Below are positions 24,601 through 36,182 of a DNA stretch of 64,000 nt, piece after piece. The notes below the pieces were generated by a model. It worked only from the letters and a program-made list of their open reading frames with translations, was not told the DNA's origin and did not search any database. Within the stretch, counting starts at the first letter, position 1. Each line of letters opens with the position of its first letter. This DNA comes from Pachypanchax playfairii (lineage: Eukaryota > Chordata > Actinopteri > Cyprinodontiformes > Aplocheilidae): NCBI GenBank assembly GCA_006937955.1, contig SSNP01000025.1, positions 780,499 to 844,498 on the forward strand. The letters run 5' to 3'. Position numbers and translations under genes: made by a program.

Positions 24601-26306
24601 CCCGTCAAAAAGCAGTAAGACCACAATGTCCTGACTAAAGATGAAGCTCTGTCCACTCTTCCCGATCACTGGAATGTCCTGGAAACAGACAACAATCAAC
24701 ATTAGATTCGTTATGTACTGTAAAAACACTCTCTACTTGTGATAATAAGTACATAGTAAATAAGAACTGTGTATTTACTCACCAGGAGGAACACCCAGGC
24801 AGGTATGAGCATAATAACCGCTGCAGCACTGGTGTAGAACTGCAGTTCTGGAGGGCTACAAAACAACAAACATTAAACGTTTTTATAACCTACAAATGAA
24901 AACTAGATTTAAGATCTTGTACCTAAATCTGTAAGTGTCACCACTCAGCAGCTTCTTGGAGAAAACATTCTGCAGGCTGAGATCAGAAATGCAGCGTTAA
25001 TAAAACAATCCCACGTGTGTTAAACAGCTGCATGGAGCGTTGCAGTACAGACCAGTCCATGATGTTAGTGGAGAGAGCGGCGGAGAAGCCGAGCATGTTG
25101 AAGCTGAGCTCTGTGGCTGTGCAGAGCGCCAGGCCTGCCATGACAGGAAACAGAGACAGGTTCACCCAGAGACCTGCAGGTAGGAGAAAATAAAAGCAGA
25201 TGAGTCACCATGACCTTATTTCCTCCGGCTGCTCTTCTGCTGTGACCACAGACAAACTCCATGTCCACTGTTATCGCTGCTTATTGTCAGGTTTATTTTA
25301 AAACAACAGAGAGAGACGACCTTGAAAGAAACATTGTGTTGAATTTATTTAATCTCTTTTGATAATTTGCCTGCTGCTTCTCGGTGATACACAGCCTCAG
25401 GGCCTGCAGAATGACGTTAGAGCTTTCAGAGACTTTCCCTGCAGTTCTCTGTGTCACACAGACATGAAGCGTATTTATTTACCTGTGTACTCGCCGAGGA
25501 TCAGCCTCGACATGATGACAGTGAAAATAGGTGCCGAGCTCTTCACGGTCTCAGAAAATGACACAGCGACATTTTTCAGGCTCACTAAACCCAGAACCAC
25601 AGTGGTGAACCTAAGAGAGCAGACACACCCAACGTTGATGTTTGGTTTAAACTTTAGTCCTTTGTGTTGCACTGCACAGGTTCTGCAACTCAAATACAGC
25701 TAGCTGTTCACTTCACATGAACACAGTCACCTCATGAGACCCACGAACAGCATGATCATGATGAAGTTTGCTGGATATTCGGATCTCGACTTGTGACGAT
25801 AAAGGCAGCAGGGTATGAACATCTTCAGGCAACCGATGACGGTGGTGGAAAGCATCTGGACAGCACCTGGACAGCAGAAGACAAATGAATGAAGCTTCAG
25901 CAACGAACACACATTATTTAAACTAATTACACTGAACAGCTTTCATGATTTAAAAATACTCAGGTGCTGCTTCGTGATGCAGAAGGTCATGACAAGCAGC
26001 TCCTAAAATCTCTCCTTTCCTATTACCCAGCATGCTTGGCTCCCCCTCCAGCAGCGACAGGATGTACTTGTTGAGGAACAGGGTGCAGAAGCTGAAGAAG
26101 TACCACAGGGACAGGTAGCTCAGGGAGCGCCAGTTCCACACCCCAGACTCCGCCTCGATCACTGTGGTCTCTGTAACCGTGATCTTCAGCACCTGCTCTC
26201 CTGGCAGGCTCTCGCTCCGGGCCAGAACCACTCGCTCCTGCCGGGTGCGAAACGGTGACAGAAGGTGCCAGATGGATTGGCTGGCAGACTGCTTGCCGCC
26301 CTGCAT
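21672..26306 (-). CDS. slc35e2: slc35e2, solute carrier family 35 member E2 (nucleotide-sugar/triose-phosphate transporter-like), complete
   Basis: Exons on the minus strand: 26306-26027, 25866-25731, 25610-25483, 25173-25053, 24976-24923, 24855-24783, 24678-24533 and 21900-21672 (stop). The total is 1,167 bp, 388 residues (human SLC35E2B is about 405), all in phase. The protein tracks SLC35E2B from ITVTETTVIEAESGVW through FFFSFCTLFLNKYILSLL-type and KNVAVSFSETVKSSAPIFTV to TVKHALSVWLSVIVF. It has about 10 membrane segments of the EamA/TPT fold; the substrate is not established. The open frame continues upstream of residue 1 to a non-ATG codon but hits TGA at about 26430, so the ATG at 26306 is the first in frame. 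An acceptor at 26443 and a donor at 27594-27593 suggest a non-coding first exon near 27594-27720. Weak donors (GTAATA, GTCTGT) follow exons 1 and 4. Confidence 0.95.
24206..24325. repeat. Perfect 20-bp minisatellite, 6 copies
   Basis: Six identical tandem units of GGCTCTGTAGCTACCATTAC, with a partial seventh (GGCTC) at 24326-24330. It lies in the last intron of slc35e2 (21901-24532). Perfect identity implies recent expansion or active homogenisation. Confidence 0.97.
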
Positions 26307-26822
26307 CTCACCTGCTGCCTCTGGGCTTTCAGGGGCCCAGCAGTCAGGTAATGAGAGAGGAGAGGAGCAGTCAGTGAGATGTCTTGATGTTACTTCATCT
26401 TCTGATGGGTCCAGCAAGTTATGAGCTTCTCAAACTCTCAGTCCTGTAAAAATAAAAAGTTCAGCTCTTGTTTTATCACAGAGAACATCTCCTGATCTTA
26501 AAGATCTGTCTTGGTTTTAACACATTTCACAGCAGCTTCAAACTGCTAACAAACTGATATATCCATGTAAATAACCAAATAATGTGATACATCAGACAAC
26601 CATCAACACCACAGACAGGTACAGCAGCAGGCCTCATACCATCACAACAATGTGTTTACAAAACAATATCTGCACATGATACGTGGGGTGGATGTTACTG
26701 CCAAAAGAAATGAAAGATTCTTACACATTTCTCCAATTCAAGAATTTCTCAAGATTATTCTTCAAGCAATATGCAGCATCTTATTGTAGTAATCAGCATC
26801 CTTAAACCAGCGGTGTCTAATC

Positions 26823-27019
26823 CTGGTCCCCCAGGGCCGCTATCCTGCATGTTTTAGATGCGCCTCAGCTCCAGCACACCTGACTGAAAGATTTAATTAG
26901 CTCCTCATCACGTCAGCGAGTTCTGCAGAGGGCTTGTTAAAGAGCTGCTCATCTAAACCAGGTGTGATGAAGCAGAAGAACATCTAAAACCTGCAGGATA
27001 GCAGCCTTCAAGGACTGGA
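26823..27019. mobile_element. Short inverted-repeat DNA element (MITE-like), copy 2
   Basis: The left arm (26823-26860) and right arm (26981-27019) are inverted, sharing CTATCCTGCA and TTTTAGATG blocks. The family is the same as at 17604-17779. It lies upstream of slc35e2 coding exon 1, inside its probable 5' UTR intron. Confidence 0.8.
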
Positions 27020-29369
27020 GTTCCACCTGAGATCTAAAACATGGAGCATAGCAAATCTTTGGTTGTTATTTTTCAAAGCAGCCCTGAGGACAAGAATTAC
27101 ACAAACACACTGAAACATTTCAGCACTCATAGGAACTATTTACAAACCAAATACACCTATCTAATAAAACACCTGGTGTTACATCTAGACGTGCTCCCCG
27201 TCAGAACCTCCCCCCCCACACACACACCAGAGTACAGAAGATCATTAAAACAAACACAATTAGGTGCACAAGAATAAAAATATCAGATTATGTACGTCAC
27301 TAATTAATCAGTCGGCTGCATTTATTTGACCTAATCTGATTTTATGACTGAGCACTCGGGGGAATAAAATCGTTAACAATCGTCAATATTCGTATCAAAC
27401 ACTAAAACAGAGCTATTTTCATGAAAGTTGATCATTTTAAAAATTTGGCTGAGAGAAAACTGACGATAAAAGGTGAATAAAAGGAAAAAATAAAGTTTAA
27501 ATATGTTCTGAAAATCCCGATCAATGCAGAGAAGCTGATGCAAAACAAACAATAAAACATTCCGAGTCAGAACCGAGAACACAGAACTCTCACCTCTCCG
27601 TAAATCTAGTTGCTTCCGTTTGGAAGAGATACAGCCGAGTTGTTTTCCTCTTAGAGAAATGCAGTTTGACTTTTCCTCCAAAGCAGCTGCATAAATGTTA
27701 GCTAGCAACATTTGATTTCTGCAACATGGAGGACAGAGAAGTGTTTCTTAGAAAACACCCTCCCTGTTTGCCATGTTACATTACAGTGTCAAACCAACAT
27801 GAACAGAAGAGTTCTGCTCAGAGGTGAAGAACAACCTGGACAGCTTACTTTAAACGTGGCTACTAGCTATCAACGAGCAGCGTCAAGCTACTCAGTTACA
27901 GTCACAGAAGGAAGGGGAATCCTTTCAAATTAAAACCAACGTTTGAAAAAAAATAAATGCCAAAGTTCATTGTAATATTCTTTCTAACGTTTCTTACGAT
28001 TTTATATTCTATTATAAGTAAAATCTGATAAAAATTTGTGTTATTTCTGAATAAAAGATTGTGATAAATAAAGTGATATGCTCTTGTTTTTATGACACCA
28101 GCTTCCGCAAAACTTAATGTACGCAAAGCTTAATGCGCTGCCAAAATATGTTATACCTCTTGAACTTGTTTGTATTTTACTGAATTTATAAAGGCAATAT
28201 TTTAAGAATAAACTATTTGGAAAATTACATATAACCCATAAAACAAACATAAAACATAAAACGTAGTTTTATAAGGGTGAAACGCAGTTCTACACAGTGA
28301 CCAGTAGATGGGAGTACAGAGGGAAAATAAATGACAATGACAATTTAATAGGTAAACAATCAGTGACCGATCTGTAAAGGTGTGCTACTGCACTCTGTAT
28401 AAAATTAGTCTTTCCTGATCCTCCCTATTTCCCAGAAGTATTGAAAAACAAGTCCAGCGACTTTCAATCAACAAGGAAGGTGAGTAAACAAACAAGCCTT
28501 TATACTTTCTGGACTGGAGAAAGCAAAAAAGTTCCTGATGATTTATGGTTGCAACTTTAAAAAATGCAATTCTTTCTGGATAAAAATTATAATGAAGTGT
28601 TTAGTTTTGTCTCCACGCAGGTCTGAAACTAGTAGAGGTCCTCTGGGAAATAAAGGGAGCAGCACAAACAAGTCAAATCTACTGAGATTATGTTCAGCAA
28701 TCATCTCAATGTTTAACAAAATCTCAAATGAATGTTTTAAATCATGAAAAACTCTTATATTATTGTGGTGTAACTACTGAGGAGCTGCTTGTGATGAATG
28801 TAATGAATCAACACGAGTCACAACAGCAGGCAGAAAGCAATAGACTGTGAACCCGACATCGATACTCAAAAATCAGTGCAACTCTAACAAAGAAAGATAT
28901 TAAATAACTATCCCAGGCCAAAAAGTTGTACATAAGGATTCAGACAGAAAAAAACATGACAGAATAAAAAATTAGTAAAGTGATAAACAGATAATAACAA
29001 ATAATTTGTAACATGTGAAAAAGAAGATGAATTTTAACCTTTTTTTTATTTTTCAGATCTAAAGATGCTTTTTCGTGTTGGATGAAACTGTTTGATTAAA
29101 AATATAAATATGTAGAGGATTTGTTGGACCACTTAACATTGTGATTACTTATTTTTTTCTGAAAACAAAACAAACTAACCTTGAATTGTAGGTTTCATTA
29201 AAAAGTAAATAAAGACAGGCATGTTGTTTGAATAAATGTTATAGCTGCTTGCACTAATAATGATCCTGAGGTAAATCACTGAAGTATAAATGGTAATAAG
29301 CACCTTTGCAGTCTCTTTGTCTGTGTGCAGAGTATAAAGTTATTTGTTAGAATATATAACATTTAGACC

Positions 29370-29416
29370 CTGACCAGGCAGAAGCAGGTTCAGAAAATGG
29401 ATGGATGGATGGATGG
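29370..29416. repeat. Family A repeat tail with (ATGG)n
   Basis: 'gaccctgaccaggcagaagc' followed by 'ggttcagaaaatgg' and four ATGG units: the typical 3' tail of the dispersed family seen elsewhere in the window, without its body. Confidence 0.65.
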
Positions 29417-29517
29417 ACCAAAATAAAAAATATATATATTTTGCTGTCCTGGTAGCTTTTATTCTAAATTACCCTTCCGTACTATATAAAGGTAATAAAT
29501 AATAAAAAAAAAATTTA

Positions 29518-29600
29518 ATGAACGAACGAACGAACGAATGAATGAATGAATGAATGAATGAATGAATGAATGAATGAATGAATGAATGAATGAATGAATT
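29518..29600. repeat. (TGAA)n / (CGAA)n microsatellite
   Basis: Starts as AACG units and continues as about 17 AATG/TGAA units. Poly-HSFI open frames on the minus strand come from this repeat. Confidence 0.95.
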
Positions 29601-30013
29601 TCGAACACAGAAAACAAACAAACAAACAAACAAAATAAATAAAGAAACAAAACCACCATAAAAGTCAAAATGATAATAGTCAAAACAACCATAATATGCG
29701 TTTGTTGTCATGGTAAAACTGCAAACATACATAAAAATGAAAGAAAAGTGTATTTAAATGTTCAAAACACTCAGTTGATAAAGTTCCTAACGAGGACCAT
29801 GGAGCCATGAGGTGGTACTGCAGAGCTCCTGTTTGTCCGCTAGGGGGCAGCAGGACTCCGCTGCAGAGATGGAAAAACACCTGAAACTACAAAGAAGAAG
29901 TTCCCTGTCGCGAAGGTAAATAAACCCGCGTCACTGTGTGGAAGGTGGAGACGCAAGTAAAGCCCGCAGGAATGTGAAGACCAGGTTCGGGTCTCGGTCT
30001 TGTCTTCAGGGAA

Positions 30014-33000
30014 ATGGACGAGAGAAGGTCAGCAGCTGAATATGAACCGTTATCTGTTTGGTTATGTGAAATATGCTGTTCTGTGATGCTGTTTCGGTTG
30101 TTATCACGTTATAAACAGTTGCACCCATTAAACAAACACCAGGTGAGTGAACGGTAAACAGTCAGGGCCTCAGGTGATTGGCTGTGATTCACAGGTGAGT
30201 TTGAACTTTCTGTTGTATTGTTTCAAGCAGCAGCAGCGAGTCAGTGCAGGTCATTGGAAAACAAGTTCAATAAATGAGATGAGAAAACACGAACAAATAA
30301 TCTGAAAATTCACAGAAATGTGATAAAAAAAACACTTCGAGTTGGATTTTTCTCGGCAGTTTGACTGAAAGTGGAAAATCAGGGGAAGTCCAGAGTGTTT
30401 CAGGAACTGAGTCAGAAGAAGACCACGCCACTCTTATTCTTTAACAAACCTTATAAACAGCTAATAAAAATAATTATAATACTGGGAAATAATGATAATA
30501 ATAATTGTAATACTGTCGTGGCTCTCAAAGTATCATATGCTCATTATTTAGTTAAATTGTCCTAGAAAATAAAAAAATAAACTTATTGTTTATAAAATAA
30601 AGGGGTTATTAACTATATACAAAACACGGGGAGGTGCAGGTGACAACAGTAGAATAAATCATTTGTTACACAGTAAAATGTTATTTATATGTTGAAACAC
30701 CAACATCTTTCACCCCAACGATGCTGATTGTAAAAACATGTTAACGACAGGCTGTTTAATTAGATACCACGATTAATATGAGCGTTCCTTCACAGAAACT
30801 GGAAAAATTCATAGTTCTTTTTTTTTAGTCCTTTGTTGGACAACCAGCAGCAACAGAACCCGGATCTTCCGTCTCCGAACCTGAGACCGAGACATCAGAG
30901 TCTGATCCCAACACCATGTGGACCAGTGAGTTGCACTGCCTTTTTATTTCAAGAAAAAAAATCCAGAAAACGCTCTGATGAAAGTTTAATATATTTAAAT
31001 GTCTAACAGCCCTGGATTCGTTTTCCTTCCCCTCCTGCAGATAAAACCCTGGTCGGAGCTTTCGAGTCTGGTGAAGATTTACTTCTGCTTTACCATCGTG
31101 TCGCTGCTGGCGCTGCTCGGCCTCACCGTGTTCAGCATCTACAAGCAGCACAGGAACACAGACGTGTACGATGAGGACAACTTCACCGTGTCTCTCATTC
31201 AGCTGGTTGGAATATGTGAGTACGCCGTCAACATGGAGGCTGGCGTTCGCCGCCGGTTAACAGCAAGGCGTGTCGGTGGCTGAAAGCAGAAGTTCCTCTG
31301 CTGTGATCATGTGATACATGCTGGTCACGCTCTGATGAAATGATACTTGTTTCATAGTGACCAGAACTTCCTCACTTTGTGCAAATGCTTTCTGGGTTTT
31401 AGTTTCCTAAAAGAATAAGTCCAGTCTAACGCAACCTGATGCTCATCAGATAGATTATTAATCTGTACTGAGTGAAAGTGATTCAGTCTGTCCAGAAGTC
31501 CTACAAACTGCTGCTGATATGCTGCTGATGAACGTGGGAACATTCAAACAATCTGATAAACAGTTCTGTGGTGGTCAGCATGTCTGCATGTCGGTTTCTT
31601 TACACCCTCTCATATTACAGTAAGGTGGTTCTTTCAGTACAGAAGTCTGATTAAAACAACCACATCAAGTTATTATCTAACACTGTGAAAGTTGATACAG
31701 AAGTGAACACTGTGACACTTCCTGAGTTCTGTCAGCTTAACATGCTGCGATATTCCCACGACCGCGATCAGGTCACGACTCTCTGTTTAACTTTCTTCTA
31801 AACGTTTTGGAGAAGTTGGTTCTTCAGTAAGGAGGTTGTGTTTTAACGGTTTATTTGTTTGTCTGTTTGTTAACAGAATAAATGGAAAATTTAGAATGAA
31901 TATAGATGAAATACACTGGCAGTGACATAAAGACCAGTTAGTTAGATTTCAGGAGGGATTGAAGTCCTCGCTGGAACGTTAAGGCGTGGCGTGGAGCAGA
32001 TGGAGAAAAGGTCTGCGCTCTCCGAGTGCTTTCTGGTTTGGTGTCGTGGTTGAGACTCAAAGAGAGTCGACATCCTCACGTTTGTTCTAAATGGTGAAAA
32101 CTTCTAATTACAGGGTTTAGAGTCCAGCGTTCTTTAAACATCTATAAGGAACATGGTGGAACAATCAGACCTTTGTTTGAATGGAGGTTTAGAAGTCTGG
32201 GAATTTGAAAGACTCTGGTTGTGTGTGACCTTCACAGTGTTCTGCATCTACTACATCACTCGCGGCGTCCTGCAGGAGAACCGACAGGAGCTGATGGCCT
32301 TCGTGCTCAGCGTGCTGGTGGTCATGATCAGATCGCTGGTCAACTTCTCTGTGGTGGGGTCAAAGGGCAAACGAGAGCTGCTGGTGAGGAAAATTACACC
32401 AAAACTTTTATCTGTGGCACATCCAAATATCATGAACCAGTCTGACTAAATACCTTCGATCATTTTCATTTTATACTTGGATTTATTTAGTATTTCCACC
32501 ATTTATTTCTGAAATCTCAGTATCAGTGAAAGATCTGCGATGTGCAACACAGAACATGTGTTTTTACGTTTTACTTTTGATATATGTTAAAGGTACAGTA
32601 TGTAAGAATTGTACAGTGAAATACTCACACAACAGTCTAATGTCCCACAGATGTTGAAAATAAAGTCACATTGTAACAGATCTCGAGCTCAGCCGACTGG
32701 ATGGTCACTAGTTTCTGTCATTTTAAAAACACTGGCCCAGACCGTAATCATTATTTACACGTCCAGACTTCCTGGTTCCATAACGAATCACGTGAGTCTG
32801 CAAGGCTGCCAAGTCTTCAACACAAGCAGCTGGAATTCCACAACGAGCAGCAGCAGACAGAGAGAGAGAGAGAGAGAGCGAGAGGTGGTTCATGCATCTC
32901 ATTAAGATGCCTCCTCATGGAGGTTTTCCAGGCGTGTCCCGCCCCCAGGCAGACCCAGAAACTACTGGAGGATTATATATCCTCTCTGATCTGAGAACAT

Positions 33001-36000
33001 CTGAAGATCCCCCAGGAAGAGCTGGAGAGTGTCACTCGGCTGAGGGAGGTCTGGGTTTCCCTCCTGATCCTGTTCCCCCGGCAACCTGACTAGGAAAAGC
33101 AGAAGAAGAAGATTGATGTTTAGACTTTGAACAAAAGTGACTTAAATTCTCCTTTTGATTTTGAATAAAGTCTGTTTCCTAAAAGCTGCTGAAAAGATCA
33201 ACTATGTTTCATCCAGAACTTCCTTCTTCCACCACTAGATGTCAGTGTTGCTGTTTATTTCAGCCTCATGTTCGAGTCCTGAACAGGTCAGTCTGGTCTG
33301 TCTCTGACCTCAAGCAGAACATGTTTAAATCCTTCATGTTTTTAGCATGATCACCGCTGACGTGTAGTTGTTGAACCTTTACATCCATGACAATCAGTCT
33401 CATCAGTCGTTCGCTGCAGATCAAATAAATCTATAAAACTTGATCTGGAATAACTTTTGCACATTTTTTCACTTTCATAATCTTGAGAATGTTACAAATG
33501 TTGGAGATTAAGCTGTTTGTTATTCTGCAGCCTCACTGGAATTTTATTGCCAGTATATGTCTGATAACACCAAAAGGAATGAAAACAGTAATTGCATGTG
33601 ATTGAGATGTTTTGTTTGTTTTGTTTGTTGTTGTTTTTAGCAGAAGTCTCAGCTGATTCAAAGTTCATCACACCCACGTTGAAGATGGAACAGAGTTCAT
33701 TTTATCATCGCGTGTGTATATGTGCATGTGTTGCAGGTTCGCTTCGTGTGCATCATGTGTCTGGGGATTCTGCACGTGTTTTGCACTATGCTTCTCATCC
33801 GGACCCCCAACATGATGGCGTTCCGTGTCGGGGGGGCCTTGGAGAGCCTACAAGAGCAGTACTTCCTCCTTAACCTATGTTTCTCCATGGTGACCTTCGA
33901 CCTGCAGGCTCAGGTGCATCTTCTTCTCACCAAAGCACAACAGTCACGTCCTCAGAGCCGATTAGGGTCTGCTTGTTTTCTGGTGCTGGTTTCAAACGTC
34001 ACTGAGGTGTTTGAGGTTTTACCTGATTGTGGATGATTTATCTGGTATGTAAAAACATCACAGAGTTCATACCAACTTCAGGACATCAGATCAGACATGT
34101 AGTCCTGCAACATTTTTCTGAAGTTAGAGATGGTCAGAAACCATTTATGGTGATGATAACATCCAGAAATCTTGTTTTTCTGGTCCGCTGATCTCGCTTC
34201 TCACAGTCAGAACACAGCTGACGTGGGATCAGGTCAGGCGCACAGACGTGTTGTTGTACTCGAGTTCTCCTGCATCACGTTTCACCTGAACATTGTTGTG
34301 ACTTCTTGCAATCAGAAATGTTTTTTTGTTCAGTTTTGAGTTTGAGCCTGATGAAGTGTGCGTGCATGTTTCAGTTGTGCCTGTGCATCCTGTTGACGAC
34401 ATCAGACTCATTCATGCCTGCTGGTAAAGCAATAATCCTGGCCGTCGGGGTGGTCGGGGTGGTCTGGTCCTTCCTCACTGCTACTGTTGGTGCCATCGCG
34501 GTGAGCTTCACTCCTCATCATCATCATCCTCACAGTGAAAGACATAAAACAAGATGGTTACACACAAACCTTTAAACCTCCGACATGGAGATGAAACATT
34601 GTACGTCCTGTTACGTCTTTACCTGCATTTAAAGGAAAATTCACCAGCGTTAATGCAAATTACTGCCAAACTTAAAAGCTTCTGATTCTCAAAGACTTGC
34701 AGCATTTGAAACGTGCAGTTAGCATGAAATATGTACCAACCTGTGAAGTGCTGGTATTTGCATCAGAGGGGAAGTTGCAGTTGTTTCTTGTTGCTTTAAC
34801 ACAAAAACCAGAGACATGTGAGAAACAGTCCAATTAATGTCTTCCAGTGTTTAATGTCAGAATAACAAACATGAAACTGGATAAACTTCACATTTAATGA
34901 CAGAATTAACCTTCAGGATGATTATTGTGCTGCACAACTAATTGCTCACAGAATTCTATATAATTAGCACTGTATGATTTCTGTATATGAGATGGAGCAG
35001 AAAGCAGGAAACAACTCAGCAGAACCTGCAGAACCTGCAGAACCTGGACCTCCAAAGTCTTGGTGACTCAGTTTGATTGAGCTCCCACATGAACAAACAC
35101 CCCAGCAGCCCTCGTGTTCAGTGTGTGAGATGTTACTGAGTCTGTGCTGCATTCTGAACTAACAGTCATGTTTACAACATGTTCAGGTTCTAAAGGAAGC
35201 CAAAGTCCTGGTTTGGATCTTCATGGTGCAGAACCTTCCTCAAGTGGCCTTCTTTATTTATCTGATGTACACGGTGAGCACACCAGGATGTTTCTCTGAC
35301 TTTCCGTCAGAAAGCTACAGATCAGGTTTCAGACGGACGGCGTCATGTGCTGCTGCAGACATAAATCTTTCAAAACAGGTTTTTCTTCCACTTGAAAGGA
35401 AAAACAAAAACTTTGTACATTCCTGGAACATCTGAGTGCTGCAGTTTCTAGCAAATGTTTGTTAAGCAGGTGTGAATTTTCAGTTGAGTAATAGTCCCTT
35501 TTTTGATTTAGTGTTTGCAGCAGCAATTAGTTAAAAACTCTACAGTGATATGATTAAATGTTACAGTTAAACCCTGCAGCCATGTAAGTAAACATCTGCT
35601 AGTCTCGCATGCAAACAGGTGCAAAATGTTAAATGTTATAGACTTAACTGCACAGCACTAACAGCTTAACGGGATGATCTTCTTCTCTGAAATGTATTAG
35701 TTAAATCTACCAGGTTAAACAGAAAGAAGGTTGAATTCAAAGAAGATGGCATTAGATAAAAAAATAAAGTAGAAATAAGTTGTCCTGAAAGTAAAGTAGC
35801 TGAGAAAAATACTTCATCATAGATGACTGGAATGTCAGTGTTTGTCTTTAATGAACAGGTGGCGGAGAACTGGTTCCAGAATAAAACCTACACCCTGGAA
35901 GCAGCAGCTGTCACCGGAGCTTTCATTTCACTGCTGATCAAAGTGGGTTTATTCGTCAGCCTCTTCAAACTCGTGCACAGCTTCGGGCAAGGCCTGAGAG

Positions 36001-36182
36001 AGAGAAGTGAGTTGATGACAGCTGCTGTTCGAGTTGCAGAAACCCAACCACCGTTTGTCAGATTTGTTGTTAGAAACCAGTTCACTCGACTGTTGAGTTT
36101 AAGTTGTGATAATAAAAACCGTCAGAATATTTGCTTTAACATGATGTTTTTCCTTTTTCTAGTGTTTGCATCCAGCCCTTGA
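30014..36182 (+). CDS. Unrecognised multi-pass membrane protein with N-terminal acidic dileucine motif, 9 exons, complete
   Basis: Exons: 30014-30027, 30829-30925, 31041-31215, 32238-32383, 33737-33913, 34375-34500, 35187-35273, 35859-36006 and 36163-36182. The total is 990 bp, 329 residues. Every junction is GT-AG and in phase, which is strong evidence for a real gene. The amino end MDERSPLLD contains E3-RSP-L7-L8, a match to the [DE]xxxL[LI] endosome/lysosome sorting signal. A proline/glutamine-rich segment follows to residue 37. Hydrophobic segments lie at about 48-70, 84-103, 115-133, 147-165, 187-212, 222-245, 250-273 and 286-311, so seven or eight membrane passes. NxT sites are at N84 (inside or next to segment 2) and N281. 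The tail is short (to FASSP). I do not recognise the family and see no GPCR DRY or NPxxY motif. A lysosomal or endosomal transporter or receptor is inference only. Confidence 0.82.
32885..33112 (+). mobile_element. 3' end of a non-LTR retrotransposon (degenerate)
   Basis: The frame reads approximately MPPHGGFPG, then RPQADPETTGG, DPPGRAGE and GLGFPPDPVPP. This matches the familiar terminal segment of fish LINE second ORFs (PP-rich, ending in an 'aagcagaagaagaagattga' tail). It is full of substitutions and frame changes. It sits in the 1.35-kb intron between exons 4 and 5 of the membrane-protein gene. A GA-rich tract at 32858-32880 precedes it. Confidence 0.6.

Larger units (their letters stand above)
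27721..30013. other. Intergenic stretch between slc35e2 and the unrecognised membrane-protein gene
   Basis: No exon set found. It holds a family A repeat tail with an ATGG run (29370-29416), a TGAA microsatellite (29518-29600) and, near 29890-30013, the CpG-richer 5' region of the next gene. Confidence 0.6.

Noticed and set aside
29459..29732. Poly-HSFI open frames
   Set aside because: They are translations of the TGAA microsatellite.
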